From Streptomyces finlayi (GTDB lineage: Bacteria; Actinomycetota; Actinomycetes; Streptomycetales; Streptomycetaceae), in assembly GCF_014216315.1 (NCBI RefSeq), contig NZ_CP045702.1, forward strand, positions 3,720,001 to 3,784,000: 64,000 bases of DNA, written 5' to 3'. The notes under the pieces were generated by a model. That model had not been told where the DNA came from. It searched no databases and saw nothing but the letters and a program-made list of their open reading frames with translations. Position numbers and translations under genes: made by a program. Every line of letters begins with the position of its first letter. Positions within the stretch are counted from its first letter, which is position 1. Below, one piece after another: positions 24,979 through 32,926 of the stretch.

Positions 24979-26982
24979 TCAGGTGTAACCGAGTTCCTCC
25001 AGGCGGACTCTGAGCCGTGTCGCAGCCGCCTCGCTCTGCCTCTCCAAATCCGCGATGGAAGTTTCGTACCGGTCACCCCATGAGCGGTAGACGTCGACCA
25101 TTCCCTGTCGCTTTGCGGCAGCGAGCCTCTCCACACGAGAGCAAAGGTCGTCACCAAGGACCTCAAGCACTCGCTCGCGTGCCAGGCCCTCAGGGAGATA
25201 CGAAGGTCGGCCGTCGGCCACCGCCCACCGGGCGATCACCCCGGGAAAGCTCCGGAGGTCCAGGCTTCTGAGGTCGTCCTGCCGGACGGCCCACCATGCC
25301 GCGAACGCACCGGTCAACTGGTACCGGTCCAGGATCCCGGCCGGCAGGAGCTCCTCACGGAAAGAGGCCATGAGCCGGGAACGCGATGTCAACAAATTTC
25401 CGGTGCCCACGAGTTCGGCAATGCGTGATTCCGTTGCACGCCACCAGGAGCGGCAGTGGTCGACGAAGTCCCCCTCTCGGGCAGCGGCCAGGTCCGAGAT
25501 ACGCGCTGCCGTCGCCTCGCACCCGCGGGCAGGGAAATCGAAGTAGCCGGAATCCTTCGTCGTGAACAGGTCGGTGAGGCCGATACCGAAGACCTGGAAC
25601 CTCTCCATCCCCGCGACGACCTCACTTCTCGGTACCCCACCGAACAGCGCGGCACGGACGTCCAGCGATGGCTCGGCGGGTGGACCCGGGTCGACATAAC
25701 GCCGGATGTTGAGGTTGAAGTCGTTGGCCTCGATCTCGTCCAGAGAGACCACTCGCGAGAAGCCGGGGATGTCCGCCCACTCGTGGAAGGCGCCCACGAT
25801 CTTTTCCACGTTCTGCGGCTCCAAGCGGTTCTGCGACCGCCCCGTGACCACTTCGCGCTCCGCGTTGACGAACAGTACCTGGCCGCGCTGATCCGCCGAT
25901 GTTCCGGCCGTGCCCCGCAGGACCAGGATGCAGGCCGGGATGGCCGTGCCGTAGAAGACGTTCGGTCCGATACCGATCACCGCTTCGAGTCGGCCGTCTT
26001 CGACGATTCCCCGGCGGATCTGCTCCTCCGCCCCACCCCGGAACAGCACACCGTGCGGGGTGACGACCGCTCCGATCCCGTCCGGAAGGAGTGTGGCCAG
26101 CACGTGCTGGACGTTCATCAGATCGGCCTTCTTACCCTGCCCGGGTGTCCAGCCGTACTTCATCCGCTCCGAATGCCTCATCTCCTTCTCGGAGTAGTTC
26201 ATCGAGAAGGGAGGATTGGTCAGTACGCGGTCGAAGCGCCTGAGGTGCCCGTCCTCCAGTGAGTGAAGTGGATCGGTCAGTGTGTCCCCGCAGAGCACGG
26301 AACTGTCCGTGAGGCCGTGCAGCAGAAGGTTCAGCCGAGCAGTGGAGCACGTCGCGGCGTTCATCTCCTGCCCGAAGAGGGCGAGGTCCGCGCCCTCCCC
26401 GCCCTGCTCGTCGACGTACTGCCCGGCTTGGACGAGCATGCCTCCTGAGCCGGCAAACGGATCGTAGACCGACTGTCCTGCCAGCGGGCGGACCAGGCGC
26501 ACCATCAGGCTGACCACAGAACGGGGCGTGAAGAACTCTCCGCCCCGTTTCCCGGAACTGTCGGCGAACGCGCCCAGGAGGTGGTCGTACGCGCGGCCGA
26601 CCACGTCGCCGAACTCCAGGTCGCCGTCGTTCAGCGGAATACGGTCGAAGTGAGCGACCAGCGCCTTCAATTCGCCGCGGCTCAGTCTTACGTCGAAGTC
26701 GACAGCCTCGAACACGCCCTTAAGGACTTCCGGGTTGCTCTGCTCAAGTGCCCACAGAGCCTCGTTGAGTACCCGCCCCGGCGCCTTGCCCTCGTAGTCG
26801 ACGATCTGGGACCAACGCGCACGGTCAGGCACCCGCAGGATGCCCGGCTGATCCGAGACCCGCTTGAGAAGCAGCATCGCGGAGATGACCTCACGGTACT
26901 GCGACGCGTCCATCCTGCCGCGCAGGATGTCACCAGCGTCGAAGAGGGCCCGTTCCAATTGGTCGAGGTTCAACAGACTCAC
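24979..26982 (-). CDS. hsdM: Type I-like DNA adenine methyltransferase, HsdM
   Basis: The 667-residue protein has an HsdM N-terminal helical domain (about residues 1-130) and an N6-adenine MTase domain with motif I YDPFAGSGGML (about residue 176) and the catalytic NPPF (about residue 257). It is longer than a typical 500-residue HsdM: the last 180 residues (after EVVAGMERFQVFG) form an extra, mostly helical region of unknown role. The GTG start overlaps the hsdS stop (GTGA). No HsdR gene is visible in the window. Confidence 0.9.
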   Translation of the reverse strand: MSLLNLDQLERALFDAGDILRGRMDASQYREVISAMLLLKRVSDQPGILRVPDRARWSQIVDYEGKAPGRVLNEALWALEQSNPEVLKGVFEAVDFDVRLSRGELKALVAHFDRIPLNDGDLEFGDVVGRAYDHLLGAFADSSGKRGGEFFTPRSVVSLMVRLVRPLAGQSVYDPFAGSGGMLVQAGQYVDEQGGEGADLALFGQEMNAATCSTARLNLLLHGLTDSSVLCGDTLTDPLHSLEDGHLRRFDRVLTNPPFSMNYSEKEMRHSERMKYGWTPGQGKKADLMNVQHVLATLLPDGIGAVVTPHGVLFRGGAEEQIRRGIVEDGRLEAVIGIGPNVFYGTAIPACILVLRGTAGTSADQRGQVLFVNAEREVVTGRSQNRLEPQNVEKIVGAFHEWADIPGFSRVVSLDEIEANDFNLNIRRYVDPGPPAEPSLDVRAALFGGVPRSEVVAGMERFQVFGIGLTDLFTTKDSGYFDFPARGCEATAARISDLAAAREGDFVDHCRSWWRATESRIAELVGTGNLLTSRSRLMASFREELLPAGILDRYQLTGAFAAWWAVRQDDLRSLDLRSFPGVIARWAVADGRPSYLPEGLARERVLEVLGDDLCSRVERLAAAKRQGMVDVYRSWGDRYETSIADLERQSEAAATRLRVRLEELGYT

Positions 26983-27584
26983 GTGCGCCTCACTCCCTGG
27001 ATCAGCTCTCCGAAGATGGCCGGCCGTAGTGCCTCCAGGCGATCAGCCATCTGCCGCTGGATCCTGATCCGTGCGTCGACATCCGCCAGCGCTTCGACGA
27101 CAGCGTGCTGCCGGTCCAAGGGCGGCACGGTGACCGGCAACTCGTTCAGCATCGCCGAGTTGAGCGAAGGCACCGTACCCGGGATGGACTGGCCCAGCAT
27201 GTACCGTTGCACGGGCGGATACGACAGATACGACACGAGGTACTCCGGCAGGACACGGTCCCGCTGGGGCCTGATGCGCAGACAGGACGAACCATAGAAC
27301 CAGGTGGCGTGTTCCGCCCCGACCAGCGCCAGCCGGCCGAGCGTCCCCTGCCGCACGACGAGGATGTCGCCCTCCCGCAGCGAGAACCGGGAGAGGCGTT
27401 TCGCTCCGTCCCACGGAACCCGCCGTAGCCGCCGGGTGTCCACTTTGTGGTCGTCGGTGAGATCCGGCGGCGAGATCACCGGCACTCCGTCGGGGCCTTC
27501 ATGGAGGTTGTCCAGCAAGGACCCGGACGGCCCTGCCTTCACCTCGCACAGGGTCCCGAGCGGGATCTCATGGTCCCGGCTCAT
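26979..27584 (-). CDS. hsdS: HsdS-type DNA specificity subunit, single recognition domain
   Basis: The 201-residue protein has one target-recognition domain (IPLGTLCEVKAGPSGSL ... SLREGDILVVRQGTLGRLAL) and one C-terminal coiled-coil spacer (VPPLDRQHAVVEALADVDARI). Classical HsdS has two of each and about 400 residues, so this is a half-subunit that may dimerise to recognise a palindromic or gapped site. ATG 27584 is favoured because AAGGAG lies about ten bases upstream; GTG 27605 is too close to its AGGAG. Confidence 0.88.
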   Translation of the reverse strand: MSRDHEIPLGTLCEVKAGPSGSLLDNLHEGPDGVPVISPPDLTDDHKVDTRRLRRVPWDGAKRLSRFSLREGDILVVRQGTLGRLALVGAEHATWFYGSSCLRIRPQRDRVLPEYLVSYLSYPPVQRYMLGQSIPGTVPSLNSAMLNELPVTVPPLDRQHAVVEALADVDARIRIQRQMADRLEALRPAIFGELIQGVRRT

Positions 27585-27652
27585 GGATACGTCGTCTCCT
27601 TTCACAGCTCCTCTGTCCTCTTCCCGGCACCCCGATCTGCCGTGGCCCCGCG

Positions 27653-27710
27653 CGTGGGTGGTGGGGTGCCGGTGCGGGTGCGCACCCGCACCGGCACCCC
27701 ACCACCCACG
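27653..27710 (-). terminator. Perfect 58-bp palindrome between small membrane gene and hsdS
   Basis: The two 29-base arms are fully complementary with no unpaired loop; the centre is GTGCGCAC at 27678-27685. It starts one base beyond the stop codon of the minus-strand gene ending at 27712 and lies 69 bases upstream of hsdS. As RNA it forms a very stable hairpin, so it likely terminates the membrane gene and insulates hsdSM. Confidence 0.7.
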
Positions 27711-27711
27711 G

Positions 27712-27927
27712 TCAGGCGACCCGCGTCCAGTACCGCACGGCGCCGCGCACCAGTTCCTCCATGGCAGCGGCCAGCAGGGCCATGACGACCACGGTCAGCG
27801 CCGCCGTACCGTGCCCCAGGGCGAAGGCGCCGAACACAACCAGGACGATGATCAGCACAAGCGGCCCCCCGGCCTTGATGGCCCGAGGCGGGAGGGACCA
27901 TGCATGATGGGTAATGGGAATCCTCAC
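27712..27927 (-). CDS. Small membrane protein of unknown function
   Basis: The 71-residue protein has a basic N-terminus (RIPITHHAWSLPPRAIKAG) and two hydrophobic segments (PLVLIIVLVVFGAFALG; AALTVVVMALLAAAMEEL). The GTG at 27927 has AAGGA seven bases upstream. I recognise no family. It precedes hsdSM on the same strand but is separated by the 58-bp palindrome. Confidence 0.6.
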   Translation of the reverse strand: MRIPITHHAWSLPPRAIKAGGPLVLIIVLVVFGAFALGHGTAALTVVVMALLAAAMEELVRGAVRYWTRVA

Positions 27928-28089
27928 GAGGATGTCCTTTCTGTCTTCGCACTCTGTGCGGGGATGGTCGAACCGCGCCACCCTGCCGGGCGTCCAAACC
28001 ATGCAGGGTGGCGCGGCGGTTCGTGTACGGCACCACACACCGAGTCCGGGCCACGCCCGATCCTCGGTGACACTGAAGACACTACATCT

Positions 28090-28103
28090 CGAAGCTAGCT
28101 TCG
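28090..28103. promoter_or_regulatory. Perfect 14-bp palindrome, possible operator
   Basis: CGAAGCTAGCTTCG is a perfect palindrome in the gap between the small membrane gene and LLM fragment 3, 163 bases upstream of the GTG at 27927. It could bind a dimeric regulator; none can be assigned. Confidence 0.35.
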
Positions 28104-28221
28104 CAAAAGGTCGCGCGCTCCAACTGCCCCGCCGAGGGCAGCGAGTTGGCCCCGCCGCATCCCTTTGCCGCGTCACCGCATCCGCCGGAACGTCTCAGAC
28201 CGTCTCGCCTATCGTCGAGGT

Positions 28222-28452
28222 ATGCGTCTGAGCACTGTGATCCTGCCGATCCACCGATGGAACAACGGACGGAGGCTGTGGCAGCACGCCGAACAACTCG
28301 GCTTCCACACCGCGTACACCTACGACCATCTGTCCTGGCGGAGCTTCCGCGACGGGCCGTGGTTCGGCGCGATCCCGACGCTGACGGCGGCAGCGGCGGT
28401 AACGCAGCGTATGCGTTTGGGCACCCTCGTCACCTCAGTCAAGCCTCTTTGA
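28222..28452 (+). pseudogene. LLM oxidoreductase fragment 3 (N-terminal third)
   Basis: It encodes MRLSTVILPIHRWNNGRRLW ... QRMRLGTLVTS, homologous to residues 1-80 of the LLM-class oxidoreductase, then VKPL and a stop. It is the left half of the gene that the present 23-kb element interrupts; the right half is at 51777-52460 or a recombined version of it. Confidence 0.88.
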
Positions 28453-28455
28453 CCC
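28421..28455 (+). other. attL of the 23-kb element (junction 3)
   Basis: Target half GCACCCTCGTCACC, core TC at 28435-28436, then element arm AGTCAAGCCTCTTTGACCC. Together with the attR arm at 51755-51778 it rebuilds a symmetrical attP. Confidence 0.8.
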
Positions 28456-28644
28456 ACCAGGTTGCATTGGCTTCGCATCGGGGTTCGACTCTTGCCCTCG
28501 GTCAACACACCACTCGGAGTGCTCCCCCACTCGACCGCGCTGGCAGGGCGTGGATCCCGGTTTGTCAAATTCGGAGACGCTGGATGACCGTGCGCTGTAG
28601 CTTCACCGCGTGCGAGCCGAATCGAGCTCGCGCAGCGGGAGGGG

Positions 28645-29465
28645 ATGTTCGGCGTGCGAGTTGTGTCAGTCATCAATTATAAGGGTGGGGTCGGAAAGAC
28701 CACCCTTACTGCAAATATTGGAGCAGAGCTTGCATTTCGAGGGAAGAAAGTTCTGCTCATCGACCTCGACCCGCAGGCGAGTCTGACATTTTCGCTTGTT
28801 CGACCCGAGTACTGGCAACAGAATCTTGAAGCCGAGAAGACGATCAAGAGATGGTACGAGTCGTTCGACTCCAGTTCCCCTCTGAGTCTATCGTCACTTG
28901 TGACGCGAGCTCCGCGAATTCGAGACTTCGGGAACGGCGGAATCTTGCGATTCATTCCGTCGCATCTTGGGCTGATCAACGTCGATCTGGAACTGGCCAC
29001 AGAACTCGGTGGAGCCTCCCTCAAGCAATCCAAAATCAACTACCTCCGTGTCCATCGACGTCTTGCTGAAGGACTCAAAGAGGATGTGTTTAGCGATTTC
29101 GATGTAATCCTAATCGACTGCCCGCCAAACTTTAATATCGTAACAAAGAATGCAATCGTTGCAAGTGACAGCGTCCTCATCCCAGCCAAAGCCGACTATC
29201 TTTCGACACTCGGAATCGACTATCTCCAGCGAAGTCTGCGCGAACTCGTGGGGGATTACAATGAATATGCTCAACTCGAGCCTGGAGACGGAAATGCGCG
29301 GGTGATCAATCCGCAGGTACTTGGCGTAGTTTTCACGATGATGCAATTTTATGGCGGTCAGCCAATTTCCGCTCTGCGTCCGTATATGCGCCAGACCGCA
29401 TCGCTCGGAGTGCCCGTGTTCGACAGCCTTATGCGGGAGGCGAAGACCCTCTCTGTCAGCCTTGG
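28645..29465 (+). pseudogene. ParA-family ATPase, 5' part interrupted by an IS
   Basis: The product has the deviant Walker A INYKGGVGKTTLTANIG, LLIDLDPQASLTF and the Walker B-like VILIDCPPNFN of ParA/Soj ATPases. It breaks after LSVSL at the left end of an IS3-family element. Codon use is visibly A/T-richer than in neighbours (ATT, AAT, AAA, TTT), suggesting a different origin. The 3' remainder is at 30953-31104 and the partner gene at 31109. Alone in an island such a ParA could serve partition or a defence-like role; broken, it is probably inactive. Confidence 0.8.
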
Positions 29466-29526
29466 GTGAGACGTCTCGCTTCGGCGGGTTAGCCTGAGAG
29501 GGCACTGACAGGAGAACTATCCCCTC

Positions 29527-29910
29527 ATGACCAGTACCAATCCCACGGGATCCGACCCGGCCCCCAGGCCGAAGCGCCGTTCGTTCAGTCCGGAGTACAA
29601 GCTGCGGATCGTCGCCGAGTACGACGCCGCGCCCAGGAACGAGAAGGGCGCGGTCCTGCGCCGCGAGCGCCTGTACCACTCGCACGTCACCGAGTGGCGG
29701 GCCGCGCGGGATGCCGGGGCCCTGGAAAAGCTGGTCGACAAGCGCACCAGCCCGGCGAGGCCGAAGAAGCCGGCCGCCGAGACGGAGAACGAGAAACTGC
29801 GCCGCCAGGTGGAACGGCTGGAGAAGGAACTGGCCCGGAACAAGGCCGCACTGGAAGTCATGGGAAAAGCTTCCGCGCTCTTGGAAATGATCTCCGAGAG
29901 CGCGGACTGA
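29527..29910 (+). CDS. IS3-family transposase OrfA
   Basis: The 127-residue protein has a helix-turn-helix (RRSFSPEYKLRIVAEYDAA) and a leucine-zipper-like coiled coil (ETENEKLRRQVERLEKELARNKAALE), the standard OrfA layout. Near its end lies GGGAAAA (29862-29868), read as ATG GGA AAA in frame 0. It is an ideal X-XXY-YYZ slippery heptamer for -1 frameshifting into OrfB. Confidence 0.92.
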   Translation: MTSTNPTGSDPAPRPKRRSFSPEYKLRIVAEYDAAPRNEKGAVLRRERLYHSHVTEWRAARDAGALEKLVDKRTSPARPKKPAAETENEKLRRQVERLEKELARNKAALEVMGKASALLEMISESAD

Positions 29911-30935
29911 ATCCTGCCGCCGGCCCTGTCGTGGCCGAGGCGTTCACCGGCGTCGAGGCCCAGCTGGGCATCACGGCCGCCTGTCGGCTGACCGGTCGGT
30001 CCAGGGCCACCCATTACCGCCGGCTCCGGCCCCCGCCACCACGCGAAGAACGTGCCCCGCAGGTGCAGCCGTCGGCCCTGTCGGACGAAGAGCGTGCCGT
30101 GGTGCTGGAGTTGATGAACGGCGAGGAGTACGCCGAGCTTGCGCCCGCGCAGATCTGGGCCCGCGAGCTGGACGCGGGGCGCTATCACTGCTCGGTCTCG
30201 ACGATGTACCGGATCCTGCGCGAACAGGGGCAGAGCGGCGAGCGCCGACGGCAGGCCACCCATCCCGCCAGGACGGTGCCCGAGCTGGTCGCCACCGGGC
30301 CCTCGCAGGTGTTCACCTGGGACATCACCAAGGCGGCCGGACCGGTCAAGGGCGTCTGGTATCACGCCTACGTGATCATCGACATCTTCAGCCGGTACAT
30401 CGTCGGCCACACCGTCGAAGCGGCCGAATCAGCGACACGGGCCGAGGAACTGATCCGCGAGACCATCACCCGCAACGGCATCGTGCCCGAGACGGTGCAC
30501 GCGGACCGCGGCACCTCGATGACCAGCAAGAAGGTCTCCCAGCTGCTGATCGACCTGGGGGTGACGCGGTCGCACTCGCGGCCGAAGGTCTCCAACGACA
30601 ATCCTTACAGCGAGGCCCACTTCAAGACCACGAAGTACATGTCCGACTATCCCGAACGGTTCGATTCGCTGGCCCACGCCCGCGAGTGGTTCGACGCCTT
30701 CATCGCGTACTACAACCACGAGCACCGGCATTCCGGCATCGGCTGGCACACCCCCGCATCCGTCCACTTCGGGACCGCCGAGGAAGTCCGCGACCAGCGC
30801 GCGGTCACTCTCGCCGAGGCTTACGCCCGCCACCCCGAACGCTTCGGCCGCCGCCCCCGACCACCCCAGATACCCCAAACGGCCTGGATCAACGACCCGG
30901 CCAAGCGCCGCGAACCCGCACCACAAACCCCATAG
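29862..30935 (+). CDS. IS3-family transposase OrfB (made by -1 frameshift)
   Basis: The frame, -1 relative to OrfA, encodes the integrase-like catalytic domain with HTH_21-like region (AACRLTGRSRATHYRRL) and a DDE triad: FTWDITKAAG, VHADRGTSMTS and NDNPYSEAHFKT. No good independent start codon is present, so the OrfAB fusion is probably the active transposase. The catalytic domain appears intact. Confidence 0.9.
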   Translation, partial: GKSFRALGNDLRERGLNPAAGPVVAEAFTGVEAQLGITAACRLTGRSRATHYRRLRPPPPREERAPQVQPSALSDEERAVVLELMNGEEYAELAPAQIWARELDAGRYHCSVSTMYRILREQGQSGERRRQATHPARTVPELVATGPSQVFTWDITKAAGPVKGVWYHAYVIIDIFSRYIVGHTVEAAESATRAEELIRETITRNGIVPETVHADRGTSMTSKKVSQLLIDLGVTRSHSRPKVSNDNPYSEAHFKTTKYMSDYPERFDSLAHAREWFDAFIAYYNHEHRHSGIGWHTPASVHFGTAEEVRDQRAVTLAEAYARHPERFGRRPRPPQIPQTAWINDPAKRREPAPQTP

Positions 30936-30952
30936 CGATACGACCGTCTCAC

Positions 30953-31104
30953 TGGACTTGAAATCTTCCGAGACGCTGTTCGCCAGCTCCCCTGGCAGTG
31001 GGCAGCCCCTAGTTCTGAGGGCCGGAAAGACTGCGACCGAGAAGCAGTTGATCAGGGAACTCGAAGGCCTGGTTTCGGAATTCATGCTCAAGCTTGGGGT
31101 GTAA
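30953..31104 (+). pseudogene. ParA-family ATPase, 3' remainder after the IS
   Basis: The frame reads DLKSSETLFASSPGSGQPLV, then TEKQLIRELEGLVSEFMLKL and ends GV before TAA (31102-31104), a plausible ParA C-terminus. It is one base out of frame with the 5' part after simple removal of the IS and one TGG. Confidence 0.65.
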
Positions 31105-31108
31105 AATT

Positions 31109-31525
31109 ATGGACACGTCTGCAGGACAGTCGAGTATGGTGCTCGAACAGGTGGGGATTTTCCTGCAATCTCTATCACCTGAACAGATCGAAGATCTAGC
31201 GGCTGGGCGGTATCGAATTTCCCTGGTCAGAACGCAGGCGCCACGAGAAGCCAAAGCTCGCCGGAGCGGCCCGAGCGTCGATCTCGAGCAGCTGCGAATT
31301 GACCTTTCCGGTGTGGAATCCCGGGAAGCCGGAGAGGATTATCTTAAAAATAAAAAGCTGAGTCGCGCCGATCTGCAGGCTCTTGCCCGCGTGCTGGATA
31401 TTCCAGTGCGGAAGGGTGACAACATGGATGCGATCAGAGAGAGTGTTGTCGAGGCTACGATCGGGTACCGATTGAGGTCTGATGCAATTCGCGGAAACAC
31501 CCCGCCCGAAGGTGAGGTTAAGTAG
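31109..31525 (+). CDS. Small partner protein of the ParA-like ATPase
   Basis: The 138-residue protein starts four bases after the parA stop. The N-terminal half (VLEQVGIFLQSLSPEQIEDLAAG) looks like a helical domain also seen in other ParA-adjacent small proteins. The C-terminal half (LSRADLQALARVLDIPVRKG ... IRESVVEATIGYRLRSDAIR) resembles a SAP/Rho-N-like helix-extension-helix unit that binds nucleic acid. Codon use matches parA. With parA broken, its function is probably lost or independent. No named family recognised. Confidence 0.65.
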   Translation: MDTSAGQSSMVLEQVGIFLQSLSPEQIEDLAAGRYRISLVRTQAPREAKARRSGPSVDLEQLRIDLSGVESREAGEDYLKNKKLSRADLQALARVLDIPVRKGDNMDAIRESVVEATIGYRLRSDAIRGNTPPEGEVK

Positions 31526-31712
31526 TAGATTTACCAGCCGTAAATTTGCAGACTCCAATCTGGACGCTTCTACTGCGGTCCGTATCCGGTTGGCGGTGCT
31601 CGCGCGATGTGACGCGGTCCGCAACCTTCGTATTCATCACCTCTTACTCGCTCTGACTGCTCGATGAAGGCATGCCGTGCTGGTCCGGCGCTCCCGTCTC
31701 GGCACGAGTTGG
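31526..31712. other. Gap between convergent genes
   Basis: A 187-base A/T-richer gap with no gene or strong hairpin that I can see. Confidence 0.4.
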
Positions 31713-32882
31713 TTACTCGGCGCCCGATCTTGAAATCCATCGGGCCACACCTTCGAAGGCATTTAGTGCCCGCTTGTCATACAGCCCGAAAAGGTCCTGG
31801 CAGTCACGGCCGAGGCGGTTGTACAGGGCTGCAGCCCCCCGGGTATCGCCCGACTGGCCAGTGAGTTCGGCATGCTCTATGCGCGTTTCGATCACTTCCT
31901 CGCCATACGGCCCGAACCGGAGTTCCAGTTCGAAGATGCGGCGGTCCAATTCCTGAATACGCTCCGAGTGGCCGACATTACTGTCCACGGCGTCCAGCAG
32001 GTGAGTCCGCCCCATGGCAATGGCGACGTCCTCAGTTCCCAAGGAGTGCTGGACTTCACTCATCACTACGGCAACCGCTTCGGCGCTGCGCGGACGATCT
32101 GCCGGATTCTTGGCCAGGAGAATTCGGACGATGAAGTCAAGCTGATCGGGCACGCCTGGTCGGTGGGCACTGGGCGGTGCCGGCAAGTTGTCTTGGTGCA
32201 TTCTGCCCACGGTCATGGGGTCGTCCTGCGGGCTGCCGAAGGGCGGGCGGCCCGTCAGCATCTCGTAGAGCACACAGCCCACGGAGTACAGGTCACTGTG
32301 CACGCTGCCCGGGCTACCAGCCCACCTCTCGGGTGCCTTGTATAGAGCGGTGCCCACGCCTGTGTGGGACTGGGTGACATCCGCGAAGGACGCGAGCCCG
32401 AAGTCCACGATCTTCACCACGCCCTCGTTTGTGATCATGATGTTGTCGGGCTTGATGTCATGGTGGAGCACCTTGCGCGAGTGCGCGGCGTCCAGGCCCT
32501 CGCAGATCTCCCGTGCCCAACGGACGGTTCGCTCGGTCGTGAGGGTTGGCCCTTCCTTCAAATGGCTAGCGAGTGATCTGCCCTGGATGTACTCCATGAC
32601 GATGTAGAGCTCGCCGTCGTGCTCGCCCGTGTCGTAGATCTGTGCGACGTGAGCATGGCTGACTCGCGCCATAGCAACGCTCTCCCGCCCGAACCTCTTC
32701 ACCGTCCAATCGGTGAACTCTGTGGCGGCTCCCTGCTGGCGGAGACGTCGTCGTGCGAGGAACTTGAGAGCCACGGTGCGGCCAAGCTTCGTGTCCTCGG
32801 CTGGCCAGACGTCACCCATAGCACCGCTGACCGCACGGTCCTTAACTTTGAAACGGCCGCCGATCAGCTTGGAGGTGTCCAT
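31713..32882 (-). CDS. Hanks-type Ser/Thr protein kinase, non-RD
   Basis: The 389-residue protein has a kinase domain (about residues 10-275): a glycine loop VSGAMGDVW, VALKFLA lysine, catalytic loop LHHDIKPDN (about residue 139; HHD instead of HRD) and VDFGLASFADV (about residue 158). An APE-like KAPERWAG motif is present. The last 100 residues are a helical, TPR-like tail (LGHSERIQELDRRIFELELR-type repeats) with no membrane helix or PASTA domain, unlike housekeeping PknB. It is followed upstream by a coiled-coil membrane protein on the same strand. ATG 32882 precedes the kinase domain directly. Confidence 0.9.
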   Translation of the reverse strand: MDTSKLIGGRFKVKDRAVSGAMGDVWPAEDTKLGRTVALKFLARRRLRQQGAATEFTDWTVKRFGRESVAMARVSHAHVAQIYDTGEHDGELYIVMEYIQGRSLASHLKEGPTLTTERTVRWAREICEGLDAAHSRKVLHHDIKPDNIMITNEGVVKIVDFGLASFADVTQSHTGVGTALYKAPERWAGSPGSVHSDLYSVGCVLYEMLTGRPPFGSPQDDPMTVGRMHQDNLPAPPSAHRPGVPDQLDFIVRILLAKNPADRPRSAEAVAVVMSEVQHSLGTEDVAIAMGRTHLLDAVDSNVGHSERIQELDRRIFELELRFGPYGEEVIETRIEHAELTGQSGDTRGAAALYNRLGRDCQDLFGLYDKRALNAFEGVARWISRSGAE

Positions 32883-32926
32883 CTGGTTCCCTTCCCGCTC
32901 CCTGGCCGGAGACTCACGCCAGGCGA

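Larger units (their letters stand above)
29466..30952 (+). mobile_element. IS3-family insertion sequence
   Basis: The two-gene element has GTGAGACG at its left end (29466-29473) and the inverted CGTCTCAC at its right end (30945-30952), flanked by TGG on both sides (29463-29465, 30953-30955), a possible 3-bp target duplication. Removal leaves the parA frame off by one base, so either the ends are off slightly or the flank carries a small indel. High GC content contrasts with the host gene. Confidence 0.75.

Noticed and set aside
29463..30955. Clean 3-bp target duplication of the IS
   Set aside because: TGG flanks both ends, but excising the IS leaves parA out of frame by one base, so I report the ends as provisional.
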